Counted from the stretch's first letter, positions 55,039 to 63,577 are shown. The stretch: 64,000 nt of DNA from an uncultured Prevotella sp. (GCA_900550365.1 URRR01000001.1:99978-163977), one strand, 5' to 3'. Notes: a model not told the origin generated them from the sequence alone. Translations and numbers: made by a program.

Positions 55039-55273
55039 CTGATGGTTGTGGCAGTGGCCATAATTTAATATCGGGCAAAATGTGGAAGATACAGGAAAGG
55101 CGGGGCGGAAGACGGCTCAAAACTGCATTTTGGTATTTTTATATCCATTTATTTTGCGTTGGACGCATTCTTTATTAACTTTGCAGACTTGCAGGAATGG
55201 TGTCTCCATATAAAATATTGCTGCGCCGTAGCGGTGCAGGATAAGGATAAAAGGCACCGTGCTTACATGAACA
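54929..55273. other. Divergent intergenic region SusC A' / sufB
   Basis: There is no gene. The left third is the duplicated SusC upstream region, ending at about 55038. The right part holds the sufB promoter (55153-55183) and a leader of about 85 nt. Confidence 0.6.
55153..55183 (+). promoter_or_regulatory. Promoter of the suf operon
   Basis: TTTG at 55153-55156 and TAACTTTG at 55176-55183 are separated by exactly 19 nt, a full match to the Bacteroidetes consensus. It lies about 90 bp before the sufB start. Confidence 0.75.
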
Positions 55274-56743
55274 ATGAAAACAATGGAGAATATAAATAAT
55301 AACAATAACGAGTTTGTAAGGCAGGTGGCTGAGCAGAAATATGAGTTCGGCTTTACCACTGATGTACATACAGACATAATAGACGTGGGCCTTAACGAGG
55401 ACGTCGTACGCCTGATTTCACAGAAGAAAGGTGAGCCGGAATGGCTGCTTGACTTCCGTCTGAAGGCGTTCCGCTACTGGCAGACGCTGGAACAGCCCAC
55501 ATGGGGGCACGTACATGTGCCGGAGATAGACTATCAGGCAATATCTTACTATGCTGACCCTATGGCGAAGAAGAAAGACGAGGGCAAGAAGGAGATTGAC
55601 CCTGAGCTGATGAAAACGTTTGACAAGCTGGGCATTCCGCTTGAAGAGCGCCTCGCCCTGAGCGGCCAGACGGCTGTTGACGCGATAATGGACTCTGTCT
55701 CGGTGAAGACCACTTACAGGGAGAAGCTGGCCGAGAAGGGCATCATATTCTGCTCAATAGGCGATGCGGTAAAGCAGCATCCTGACCTCGTGCGTGAGTA
55801 TCTTGGCTCGGTTGTGCCATACCGCGATAATTTCTTCGCAGCATTGAACAGCGCTGTATTCAGTGACGGCTCGTTCGTCTACATACCTAAAGGTGTGCGC
55901 AGCCCTATGGAGCTGAGCTCGTATTTCCGCATAAACGCAAGGAATACAGGACAGTTTGAGCGAACGCTTATCATTGCAGAAGACGACAGCTACGTGTCTT
56001 ACCTTGAAGGATGCACCGCTCCGATGCGTGACGAGAACCAGCTTCACGCCGCGATTGTTGAGATAATAGTAAAAGACAACGCCGAAGTGAAATACTCAAC
56101 CGTGCAGAACTGGTATCCGGGTGATGAGCACGGACGCGGCGGTGTGCTCAATCTCGTGACCAAGCGAGGCGACCTGCGCGGCGTTAACTCGAAACTTTCG
56201 TGGACTCAGGTAGAGACAGGTTCGGCCATAACATGGAAATATCCGTCGTGCATTCTGCGCGGAGACAACTCTCAGGCGGAGTTTTATTCTGTCGCCGTGA
56301 CCAACAATTATCAGGAGGCCGACACCGGAACGAAGATGATTCACTTAGGCAAGAACACCAAGAGCACCATAATAAGCAAGGGCATCAGCGCCGGACACAG
56401 CCAGAACTCTTACCGCGGACTGGTACGTGTGGCGTCCAACGCCGACAATGCCCGCAACTACTCGTCATGCGACTCGCTGCTGCTCGGCAGCGACTGCGGC
56501 GCCCACACCTTTCCTTATATGGACATACACAACGACACGGCGATAGTAGAACATGAGGCTACGACGAGCAAAATCAGCGAAGACCAGTTGTTCTACTGCA
56601 ACCAGCGCGGCATACCGACAGAGCAGGCCGTAGGCCTTATCGTGAACGGATACGCCAAGGAGGTGCTTAACAAGCTGCCTATGGAGTTCGCAGTAGAGGC
56701 TCAGAAGCTGCTCAGCGTGTCGTTAGAGGGCACTGTGGGGTAA
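55274..56743 (+). CDS. sufB: Fe-S cluster assembly scaffold SufB
   Basis: SufB is the scaffold subunit of the SufBC2D complex, on which Fe-S clusters are built in the cytosol. The 489-residue protein has an N-terminal segment with LRLISQKKGEPEWLLDFRLKAF-like sequence (VVRLISQKKGEPEWL), then the SufBD beta-helix domain with the highly conserved YIPKGVRSPMELSSYFRIN, EGCTAPM and GISAGHSQNSYRG. SDCGAHTFPYMD and ISEDQLFYCNQRGI are close to the SufD-contacting end. The start at 55274 (MKTMENINN) or three codons later (MENINN) are equally plausible. First gene of sufBCDS. Confidence 0.96.
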   Translation: MKTMENINNNNNEFVRQVAEQKYEFGFTTDVHTDIIDVGLNEDVVRLISQKKGEPEWLLDFRLKAFRYWQTLEQPTWGHVHVPEIDYQAISYYADPMAKKKDEGKKEIDPELMKTFDKLGIPLEERLALSGQTAVDAIMDSVSVKTTYREKLAEKGIIFCSIGDAVKQHPDLVREYLGSVVPYRDNFFAALNSAVFSDGSFVYIPKGVRSPMELSSYFRINARNTGQFERTLIIAEDDSYVSYLEGCTAPMRDENQLHAAIVEIIVKDNAEVKYSTVQNWYPGDEHGRGGVLNLVTKRGDLRGVNSKLSWTQVETGSAITWKYPSCILRGDNSQAEFYSVAVTNNYQEADTGTKMIHLGKNTKSTIISKGISAGHSQNSYRGLVRVASNADNARNYSSCDSLLLGSDCGAHTFPYMDIHNDTAIVEHEATTSKISEDQLFYCNQRGIPTEQAVGLIVNGYAKEVLNKLPMEFAVEAQKLLSVSLEGTVG

Positions 56744-56751
56744 ACTGTTGC

Positions 56752-56880
56752 TAATTCATAATTCATAATTCATAATTCATAATTGGGCCTTTCGCCGGAT
56801 TTTTGGATTAAGCTTTATGTATTATGAATGAACTTCAGCGATACCAATTATGAATTATGAATTGTGAATTATGAATTGAA
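56752..56880. repeat. AATTCATA inverted repeat between sufB and sufC
   Basis: TAATTCATAATTCATAATT-type repeats at 56752-56786 face CCAATTATGAATTATGAATT at 56844-56878. Arms of about 30 bp would form a long A/T hairpin between two genes of one operon. Related words are at 61600-61640. Confidence 0.85.
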
Positions 56881-56883
56881 AAT

Positions 56884-57636
56884 ATGTTAAAAATAAAGAA
56901 TTTACACGCCAAAATAGGCGACAAGGAGATATTGAAAGGTATCAACCTTACTATAAAAGATGGCGAGACACACGCCATAATGGGGCCTAACGGCTCGGGA
57001 AAGAGCACTCTGAGCGCAGTACTCGTGGGCAATCCGCTATATGAAGTAACCGAAGGAGAGGTGACGTTCAACGGCAAGGACCTGCTCGCCATGAAGCCCG
57101 AGGACAGGGCGCACGAGGGACTTTTTCTCTCGTTCCAGTACCCGGTGGAGATTCCGGGTGTGTCAATGACCAACTTTATGCGTGCCGCCATAAATGAGAA
57201 ACGCAAGTATGAAGGCAAGGAACCGCTCAACGCGTCAGAGTTTCTGAAGCTGATGCGTGAAAAGAGGAAGATAGTAGAGCTTGACAGCAAACTGTCTAAC
57301 CGCTCAGTAAACGAGGGATTCAGCGGTGGCGAGAAGAAGCGTAACGAGATTTTCCAAATGGCAATGCTCGAACCGAAGCTGAGCATTCTGGACGAGACTG
57401 ACTCGGGTCTTGATGTCGACGCGCTGCGTATCGTGGCAGAAGGCGTGAATAAGTTGCGCACGCCGGAGTCAAGCTGTATCGTCATTACGCACTATGAGCG
57501 CCTGCTCGACATCATCAAGCCCGACATCGTACACGTGCTTTACAAGGGCAGAATAGTAAAGACCGCAGGTCCGGAACTGTCAAAAGAAATTGAGAAACGC
57601 GGTTACGACTGGATTAAGGAAGAAGTAGGCGAGTAA
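56884..57636 (+). CDS. sufC: Fe-S cluster assembly ATPase SufC
   Basis: SufC is the ABC-type ATPase that drives conformational change of the SufBC2D scaffold. It has 250 residues with Walker A GPNGSGKS (34-41), the Q-loop region FLSFQYPVEIPGV, the signature SGGE (147-150, FSGGEKKRNE) and Walker B LSILDE (166-171) followed by TDSGLDVDAL, and the switch His in VITHYERLL. LSILDETDSGLD is diagnostic for SufC over other ABC proteins. It is 140 bp after sufB, with the gap filled by an inverted repeat. Confidence 0.97.
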   Translation: MLKIKNLHAKIGDKEILKGINLTIKDGETHAIMGPNGSGKSTLSAVLVGNPLYEVTEGEVTFNGKDLLAMKPEDRAHEGLFLSFQYPVEIPGVSMTNFMRAAINEKRKYEGKEPLNASEFLKLMREKRKIVELDSKLSNRSVNEGFSGGEKKRNEIFQMAMLEPKLSILDETDSGLDVDALRIVAEGVNKLRTPESSCIVITHYERLLDIIKPDIVHVLYKGRIVKTAGPELSKEIEKRGYDWIKEEVGE

Positions 57637-57649
57637 GGGTCTTAAGGTT

Positions 57650-57850
57650 TTCAGCAGACAAGGGACGAGGTACAAGTTAACAAGGGACGAGAGACAAGCA
57701 GACAAGGAGATTTGCTCTGCAAACAACAAAACATTTGACTTTAACTACTTCTGCCTACTCTAACTCCCTTTAACTACTTTCTAAAGCTAATGGCTTTAAC
57801 TTCTAACGCCTGCAGGGCGTGATAACTTCTCTAACTTCTTTAACTTCTAT
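57650..57850. repeat. Two kinds of word-like repeats between sufC and sufD
   Basis: 57651-57715 carries ACAAGGGACGAG and ACAAGCAGACAAGGAGATTT (57694-57713), the same 20-mer as in the mraY-murD gap. 57738-57850 is made of TTTAACTACTT, CTCTAACT and TAACTTCT words. No gene is present. Confidence 0.8.
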
Positions 57851-57859
57851 ATAAGATAA

Positions 57860-59206
57860 ATGAATAGCGAAAAACAATACATAGACCTGTACGGGCAATG
57901 CCGTGACATGATAATGACTCATAGCGCGACGCCGATGAATGCCGTGCGCGACGCTGCTTTTGATGATTTCAAACGTCTCGGCTTCCCTACAAAGAAGGTC
58001 GAAAGATACAAATATACAGACATTCCGGCGCTGTTTGAGCCTGACTACGGGCTTAACCTCAATCGCCTTGAGATACCGGTTGACCCGTATGAGGCATTCC
58101 GATGCGATGTTCCTAACCTCAGCACGTCGCTTTACTTCGTGCTGAACGACGGATTTTACGACAAGGCTCTGCCCAAAGGACATCTTCTGCCGGAAGGAGT
58201 TGTGGTAGGGTCACTTGCCAAATACGCCGCAGAACATCCTGATTTTGTTTCAAAATATTACTCTAAACTGGCAAAGACGGCTGACGACGGCATCACAGCT
58301 CTTAATACTATGCTGGCCGAAGACGGACTGCTGATATATGTGCCGAAGGGCGTTGTGGTTGACAGAGCCGTGCAGATAATCAATATTCTGCGCTCAGATG
58401 TCGACCTGATGGTCAACCGTCGCGTGCTGATAGTAGTTGAGCAGAACGCTCAGATAAAGCTGCTTTTCTGCGACCACGCCGCCGACGACCGCCGTTTCCT
58501 CGCCACTCAGGTGATAGAAGCATATGTGGGAGACAACGCCTCACTTGACCTTTACTGCCTGGAGGAGACCCACGTGAAGAATGTTCGTGTAAGCAACGTG
58601 TTCATCGAGCAGCAAAGAGACAGCCGGGTAAGCCACAACGTGATAACACTTCACAACGGAGTGACACGCAACCGCACCGACCTTGTGTTTGCGGGAGAGG
58701 GCGCCGAGTGCGACCTCCGCGGCTGCGTGATAGCCGACAAGCACCAGCATGTTGACAACAACACGCTCATTGACCACCGTGTAGGCCGTTGCACGAGTAA
58801 CGAACTATATAAATATGTGCTCGACGGGAACGCTGTCGGCGCGTTCGCCGGCCGTGTATTGGTGCGCCACGGAGCACAGAAAACCGTATCACAGGAGACC
58901 AACCAGAACCTCTGCGCCACTAAGGAGGCACGCATGTACACTCAACCGATGCTTGAAATCTACGCCGACGACGTGAAGTGTGCCCACGGAAGCACCGTAG
59001 GTCAGCTCAACGATGCTGCGCTGTTCTACATGCGCCAGCGAGGCATAAGTCTCAAGGAGGCCAAGCTGCTGCTTGAGTTTGCCTTCGTCAACGAGGTTGT
59101 CGACGGCATCAAGCTTGAGCCCTTGCGTGACCGCCTGCATTATCTCGTGGAGAAGCGGTTCCGTGGCGAACTGAACAAATGCGAGGGATGTAAGCTGTGC
59201 AGATGA
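57860..59206 (+). CDS. sufD: Fe-S cluster assembly protein SufD
   Basis: SufD is the paralogue of SufB that completes the scaffold and helps recruit iron. The 448-residue protein has an N-terminal helical part with RLGFPTKKVERYKYTDIPAL and a SufBD beta-helix domain with IYVPKGVVVDRAVQI, GNASLDLYCLEE-like sequence (VGDNASLDLY), GRVLVRHGAQKTVSQETNQNL and DDVKCAHGSTVGQLNDAALFYMRQRG. The C terminus ends KCEGCKLCR, adding a CxxCxxC motif. It is preceded by a 223-bp repeat-filled gap and followed by a 170-bp repeat-filled gap. Confidence 0.95.
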   Translation: MNSEKQYIDLYGQCRDMIMTHSATPMNAVRDAAFDDFKRLGFPTKKVERYKYTDIPALFEPDYGLNLNRLEIPVDPYEAFRCDVPNLSTSLYFVLNDGFYDKALPKGHLLPEGVVVGSLAKYAAEHPDFVSKYYSKLAKTADDGITALNTMLAEDGLLIYVPKGVVVDRAVQIINILRSDVDLMVNRRVLIVVEQNAQIKLLFCDHAADDRRFLATQVIEAYVGDNASLDLYCLEETHVKNVRVSNVFIEQQRDSRVSHNVITLHNGVTRNRTDLVFAGEGAECDLRGCVIADKHQHVDNNTLIDHRVGRCTSNELYKYVLDGNAVGAFAGRVLVRHGAQKTVSQETNQNLCATKEARMYTQPMLEIYADDVKCAHGSTVGQLNDAALFYMRQRGISLKEAKLLLEFAFVNEVVDGIKLEPLRDRLHYLVEKRFRGELNKCEGCKLCR

Positions 59207-59207
59207 T

Positions 59208-59375
59208 TTTCTCAGTAGTTAGTAGTAGTTAAAGTAGTTATTGCTCGTTTCACTCGCAAGTAGTTAAAGTCATTACCCTTCATTCGAGAAATGACAATGT
59301 GACGTGAAAAAGATATTAAGCTAATGACTTTAACTACTCTAACTACCATTAACTACTTTAACTACTTATACCATT
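59208..59375. repeat. TTAACTAC inverted repeat between sufD and sufS
   Basis: AGTAGTTAAAGTAGTTA at 59224-59240 is the exact reverse complement of 59350-59366. Further partial copies extend both arms (AGTTAGTAGTAG at the left, AACTACTCTAACTACC at the right). The middle has no recognisable feature. Confidence 0.85.
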
Positions 59376-60590
59376 ATGCTCAATCTCAACCAGATACGTA
59401 ACGATTTTCCGATACTCAGCCGCACGGTGTATGACCGTCCGCTGGTGTACCTTGACAACGCGGCTACGACGCAGAAGCCGCGCCAGGTGGTAGAAGCCAT
59501 AACCGACGAGTACTACAACGTGAACGCCAACGTTCACCGGGGAGTGCACTACCTGTCACAGCAGGCCACCGACCTGCACGAAGAAGCACGCGAGAAAGTG
59601 CGCCGGTTTATCAACGCACGGTCAACAAGCGAGATAATATTCACCCGCGGCACTACCGAGAGTCTCAACCTCGTGGTGTCCTCCTTCTGTGACGAATTCA
59701 TGCAGGAGGGCGACGAAGTGATAGTGTCTGTCATGGAGCACCACTCCAACATCGTGCCGTGGCAGCTCCAGGCGGCAAAAAAAGGCATCTCGATACGTGT
59801 CATTCCGATGACCGATGAGGGCGAGCTGAAACTCGACGAATACGAACGGCTTTTCACCGACAGGACCAGGATTGTAAGCGTTACACACGTAAGCAACGTG
59901 CTCGGAACAGTCAATCCGGTGGAAGATATGATACGCATAGCCCACGCCCACGGCGTACCCGTAATGGTTGACGGCGCGCAGAGCACGCCCCACTTCGCCG
60001 TAGACGTGCAGGCAATGGACTGCGACTTCTTCGCGTTCAGCGGTCACAAGATGTACGGTCCGACAGGTATCGGAGTGCTGTATGGCAAGGAAGACTGGCT
60101 TGACCGCCTGCCACCGTATCAGGGCGGGGGCGAGATGATAGAAAGCGTCAGCTTCGAGAAGACCGTGTTCGAGCATCTTCCGTTCAAGTTTGAGGCAGGA
60201 ACACCCGACTATGTAGCCACCCACGGACTGGCAAAGGCCATCGACTACATCACCGCCATCGGCATGGACAACATCCGGCAGCACGAACAGGAGCTGACGC
60301 GGTACGCCATGCAGCGGCTCGCCGAGGTCGAGGGCATACGCCTCTTCGGCCGTGCTGAACGTAAAGATGCCGTTGTGTCATTCCTCGTCGGCGACATCCA
60401 TCATCTCGACATGGGCACCCTTCTCGACCGTCTCGGCATCGCCGTGCGCACCGGTCACCACTGCGCCCAGCCCCTCATGATACGTCTCGGCATACAGGGA
60501 GCCGTGCGCGCCTCGTTCGCCCTGTACAACACGAAGGAAGAAATTGATACACTTGTAGAAGGAATAAAGCGCGTGGCGCGTATGTTCTGA
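59376..60590 (+). CDS. sufS: Cysteine desulfurase SufS
   Basis: SufS removes sulfur from cysteine with pyridoxal phosphate and feeds it to the SufBCD scaffold. In 404 residues it shows YLDNAATTQKPRQV (25-38), the cofactor segment EHHSNIVPW, VDGAQSTPH, the PLP lysine Lys225 in AFSGHKMYGPTG, and the persulfide Cys363 in RTGHHCAQPLM, the class II pattern. No SufE or SufU gene follows within the window, so the sulfur-transfer partner must be elsewhere. Last gene of the suf operon, with a terminator 20-50 bp downstream. Confidence 0.97.
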   Translation: MLNLNQIRNDFPILSRTVYDRPLVYLDNAATTQKPRQVVEAITDEYYNVNANVHRGVHYLSQQATDLHEEAREKVRRFINARSTSEIIFTRGTTESLNLVVSSFCDEFMQEGDEVIVSVMEHHSNIVPWQLQAAKKGISIRVIPMTDEGELKLDEYERLFTDRTRIVSVTHVSNVLGTVNPVEDMIRIAHAHGVPVMVDGAQSTPHFAVDVQAMDCDFFAFSGHKMYGPTGIGVLYGKEDWLDRLPPYQGGGEMIESVSFEKTVFEHLPFKFEAGTPDYVATHGLAKAIDYITAIGMDNIRQHEQELTRYAMQRLAEVEGIRLFGRAERKDAVVSFLVGDIHHLDMGTLLDRLGIAVRTGHHCAQPLMIRLGIQGAVRASFALYNTKEEIDTLVEGIKRVARMF

Positions 60591-60607
60591 CATCAGACCT
60601 ACACCGG

Positions 60608-60650
60608 CAGGGGGCTGCGCATATAGATGTCAGCCCCTGTCTTTTGTTCT
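60608..60650 (+). terminator. Terminator after sufS
   Basis: CAGGGGGCTG (60608-60617) pairs with CAGCCCCTG (60631-60639) with one bulged G, followed by TCTTTTGTTCT. It overlaps the 3' end of the convergent small gene. Confidence 0.7.
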
Positions 60651-60914
60651 CTTAAGCGCCACTACGAACCATGCACACACCGCAATCCTTATTATAATAG
60701 GATAATCAACAGGTAAGACAACGGCGAAGAAAGCCGCCTGTGCCTCCGTCATAGCCTTTGCACGGGCCATGCTCACCTCCGTCTCAAGAACGTATGAGTA
60801 ATAACGCCGCAGCCATTCAAGCGGCATCCGCAGGCTTGCGCCTGCCCGTCTTATCATGTCTGAACATCTTTTCAGTATTCCCTGATTAACTGTCAACATT
60901 ATTTGCTTTTCCAT
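60630..60914 (-). CDS. Small putative membrane protein, function unknown
   Basis: I do not recognise this 94-residue protein. Residues 1-60 are charged and helical (RCSDMIRRAGASLRMPLEWLRR, then SMARAKAMTEAQAAF). A hydrophobic segment at about 61-86 (AFFAVVLPVDYPIIIRIAVCAW) could be one or two short membrane helices, and the end is basic (KRTKDRG). The start ATG at 60914 lies in the divergent gap with rnhB. Its stop falls inside the sufS terminator stem. A reading frame of this quality in a strand opposite to no other gene is likely real, but the evidence is limited to composition and placement. Confidence 0.55.
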   Translation of the reverse strand: MEKQIMLTVNQGILKRCSDMIRRAGASLRMPLEWLRRYYSYVLETEVSMARAKAMTEAQAAFFAVVLPVDYPIIIRIAVCAWFVVALKRTKDRG

Positions 60915-61016
60915 ATTACCTTAATTTTCAGTTCTGTTTCTGGTTGCAAAATAAACGTCCGTTTGTGCACAATAAGTTCACTGATACCTCGTTTTTAGTT
61001 AAAGAAAGATAAATCC

Positions 61017-61598
61017 ATGCTTAAAAGCCATTTTTACAACGGTCTGATAGAGGCCGGATGCGACGAGGCGGGGCGCGGCTGCCTTGCCGGAAGCGTATAT
61101 GCGGCGGCGGTAATCCTGCCCGAAGATTATGAGAACAGCGGCCTCAACGACTCCAAGCAGCTTACGCCGGCGCGGCGTTACGAGCTGCGCGCCGAGATAG
61201 AACGCGACGCCCTGGCATGGGCCGTAGGCGTGGTTACGGCAGAGGAGATTGACCAAATCAACATCCTCAACGCCAGCATACTGGCCATGCACCGCGCTCT
61301 CGACCGGCTGACGGTGCGCCCCGAGGCCATTATCGTTGACGGCAACCGCTTCAAGCCCTACCGTTTCATACCCTACACGACGATAGTAAAGGGCGACGGA
61401 AAGTATCTGTCTATCGCGGCGGCGAGCATCCTTGCCAAGACTTACCGTGACGACTACATGGACCGTCTGGCAGAGGAATATCCCCAATACGGCTGGACCG
61501 AGAACAAGGGCTACCCCACCAAGGCTCACCGTGAGGCCATAGAGCGGTATGGAGTAACGCCGTACCACCGCAAAAGTTTCAGGCTTTTGCCAAAATAA
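61017..61598 (+). CDS. rnhB: Ribonuclease HII
   Basis: RNase HII cuts RNA in RNA/DNA hybrids and starts removal of single ribonucleotides from DNA. The 193-residue protein has the catalytic Asp16 and Glu17 in GCDEAGRGCLAG, Asp108 in IIVDGN, and the block GDGKYLSIAAASILAKTYRDDYM (Asp145 or Asp146), followed by YGWTENKGYPTKAHREAI. Length and motif order are normal. A start at 61017 (MLKSHFYNGL) fits; no better upstream start exists. Confidence 0.96.
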   Translation: MLKSHFYNGLIEAGCDEAGRGCLAGSVYAAAVILPEDYENSGLNDSKQLTPARRYELRAEIERDALAWAVGVVTAEEIDQINILNASILAMHRALDRLTVRPEAIIVDGNRFKPYRFIPYTTIVKGDGKYLSIAAASILAKTYRDDYMDRLAEEYPQYGWTENKGYPTKAHREAIERYGVTPYHRKSFRLLPK

Positions 61599-61599
61599 T

Positions 61600-61688
61600 T
61601 CACAATTCATAATTCACAATTCATAATTCATAAATTCTTCACTCTTCACTTTTCACTCTTAATTCTTAACTTTTCACTTTCTCATCCT
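61600..61688. repeat. AATTCATA and TTCACTTTTCAC repeats between rnhB and WYL gene
   Basis: 61600-61640 alternates AATTCACAATTCATAATTC words; 61640-61688 alternates CTTCACTCTTCAC and TTAATTCTTAAC words. The block fills the whole intergenic gap. Confidence 0.8.
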
Positions 61689-61690
61689 CC

Positions 61691-62602
61691 GTGCGCCACG
61701 ACAAACTTGAGCGTGAGTTACAGCTCATGCTGCTGCTCACCGAAAACCATAATTACTCCGTCAGCGAGCTATGCGACAAGATAGGCATATCCCGCCGCAA
61801 CCTGTATTATTACCTTGAGTTCTTCCGCGACTGCGGCTTCAACGTGGTCAAGAACGGCACGTTCTACAAGATAGACCGCGACTCGCCATTCTTCAGCCAC
61901 CTGTTCAACCGCGTGTCGTTCACCGAGGAGGAGGCCGTGCTCGTGCGCCGTGCCCTCGACAAGGCCGAAAAGGGCAACCCGCTGACGGTCAGCGTGAAGT
62001 CAAAGCTGGCACGTTTTTATGACTTCGACATACTCCCCGACGAGGAGCTGCGCGAGCAGACGGCACAAAACATACGCACCCTGTACGACGCCATCAAGAC
62101 CAGGCACCAGGTAGTGCTGACGGGCTATGCCTCGCCCCACAGCAAGACCGTGCGCGACCGCTTCGTAGAGCCGTTCCTGCTGATGCACAACAACAATGAG
62201 GTGCGCTGCTACGAGCCGGCGTCCGGCATGAACAAGACGTTCAAGCTGAGCCGCATGCAGGGCGTGCGCATGCTCGACTCTGAGTGGGCTTACGAGAAGA
62301 AGCACCGCCAGATGTTCACCGACGTGTTCATGTTCAGCGGTGAGGAGCTGCTGCCCGTAGAGATGAGCCTCGGCACACTGGCCTACAACGTGCTGAAGGA
62401 AGAGTATCCTCACGCCTCGCGCTACGTTACCGACGACGGCCACGGGCGCCACCTGCTGCGCATGGACGTGTGCAGCTACGCCGGCATAGGGCGCTTCGTG
62501 CTCGGGCTGTATGACGACATCGAGGTGACCGGAGGCGAGGGATTCAGGCAATATCTTGACCGCAAGATAAGGCGCATGGCCGGGCTCGACACGGATCGGT
62601 AA
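61691..62602 (+). CDS. WYL-domain transcriptional regulator
   Basis: This 303-residue helix-turn-helix protein has a WYL ligand-sensing domain. The N-terminal winged helix (about 1-60) reads LLLTENHNYSVSELCDKIGISRRNLYYYLEFFRD. The WYL-type domain spans about 130-215 (LYDAIKTRHQVVLTGYASPHS, VEPFLLMHNNNEVRCYEPASG, FKLSRMQGVRML), and a WCX-like C-terminal extension follows (EEYPHASRYVTDDGHGRHLLRMDVC). It starts with GTG at 61691. Such proteins often sense nucleotides or stress; the target here is unknown. The gene directly after the repeat block has no visible promoter, so read-through from rnhB is possible. Confidence 0.82.
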   Translation: MRHDKLERELQLMLLLTENHNYSVSELCDKIGISRRNLYYYLEFFRDCGFNVVKNGTFYKIDRDSPFFSHLFNRVSFTEEEAVLVRRALDKAEKGNPLTVSVKSKLARFYDFDILPDEELREQTAQNIRTLYDAIKTRHQVVLTGYASPHSKTVRDRFVEPFLLMHNNNEVRCYEPASGMNKTFKLSRMQGVRMLDSEWAYEKKHRQMFTDVFMFSGEELLPVEMSLGTLAYNVLKEEYPHASRYVTDDGHGRHLLRMDVCSYAGIGRFVLGLYDDIEVTGGEGFRQYLDRKIRRMAGLDTDR

Positions 62603-62647
62603 AGGCTCAGCCACCGGCGCCAAAAGGCTCATTTTGCACCCGAAAAG

Positions 62648-62678
62648 TTTGCAGGTGTATAATAAATTATTACTTTTG
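62648..62678 (+). promoter_or_regulatory. Promoter of the AraC-family gene
   Basis: TTTG at 62648-62651 and TACTTTTG at 62671-62678 are exactly 19 nt apart, a full consensus match, about 20 bp before the start codon at 62699. Confidence 0.75.
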
Positions 62679-62698
62679 CAGGAAAAACAGACGAATCC

Positions 62699-63577
62699 AT
62701 GGGAAATACAGAACTATCGTCAACCTCAATTTCAGAACTGATGACGGCTTCGACGCCGTACCATATCGGCACTGAGCTGATGCTCTTTGACGAGTTCACG
62801 GATATCAACATACCCTCAGGCGCATGCCGCACTACCGACATTACGGTAGGCCTGTGCTTGAAAGGACACGCCAAATATACGGCCAACACAGTAGAATATG
62901 ACGTCAGACCTAACGACGTACTGATAATACCTGACGGACAGGTGATGGGTCATTACACCGTAGGGCCAGACTCGAAGGGCATAGCCATGCTGATGTCGCC
63001 TGACTTCTATCACGAGATAGTGAAAGACATCCACGAGCTGTCGTCACTGATAATATTCTCGCGCAGCCACCCCGTGTTCCGCCTCACGCGGGCCGAGACG
63101 CGCAACATGGTGGCCTACTGTGAAATGATAAAGAAGAAAATCAACGACACCTCAAACGTGTTCAGACGTGAAGTGGTAAGCCATCTGATATCCGCCATGG
63201 TGTGCGAGCTTAACAACGCCATACGCCGGATACAGGCCGACGACATTGACAGGCAGCCCCGCACCGAGGAGATATTCGCCGACTTCATACACCTCGTGGA
63301 GCAGAACTACATGCGTGAGAGGCGCGTAAGCTGGTACGGCAGGCAGATGTGCATAACGCCGAAATATCTCTCTGAGACGGTGAAGGTCGTAAGCAACCGC
63401 ACGCCGAACGAGTGGATTGACAACTATGTGATAATGGAGCTGCGCTCGATGCTGAAAAACACCACGAAGTCAATCAAGGAGATAGCCGCCGACATGAACT
63501 TCCCCAACCAGTCGTTCCTCGGCAAATTCTTCAAGGAACATGTCGGCATGTCGCCCGTAAGTTACCGTAAATCGTAA
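62699..63577 (+). CDS. AraC-family transcriptional regulator
   Basis: This 292-residue regulator has an N-terminal cupin-like sensor domain (about 20-170; GLCLKGHAKYTANTVEYDVRPNDVLIIPDGQVMGHY) and a C-terminal AraC DNA-binding domain (about 195-292). The two helix-turn-helix units are VSWYGRQMCITPKYLSETVKVVSNRTPNEWI and KSIKEIAADMNFPNQSFLGKFFKEHVGMSPVSYR. It has its own promoter. Its target genes are unknown. Neighbouring Bacteroidales homologues act on varied loci, and no evidence ties it to the protease array. Confidence 0.92.
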   Translation: MGNTELSSTSISELMTASTPYHIGTELMLFDEFTDINIPSGACRTTDITVGLCLKGHAKYTANTVEYDVRPNDVLIIPDGQVMGHYTVGPDSKGIAMLMSPDFYHEIVKDIHELSSLIIFSRSHPVFRLTRAETRNMVAYCEMIKKKINDTSNVFRREVVSHLISAMVCELNNAIRRIQADDIDRQPRTEEIFADFIHLVEQNYMRERRVSWYGRQMCITPKYLSETVKVVSNRTPNEWIDNYVIMELRSMLKNTTKSIKEIAADMNFPNQSFLGKFFKEHVGMSPVSYRKS

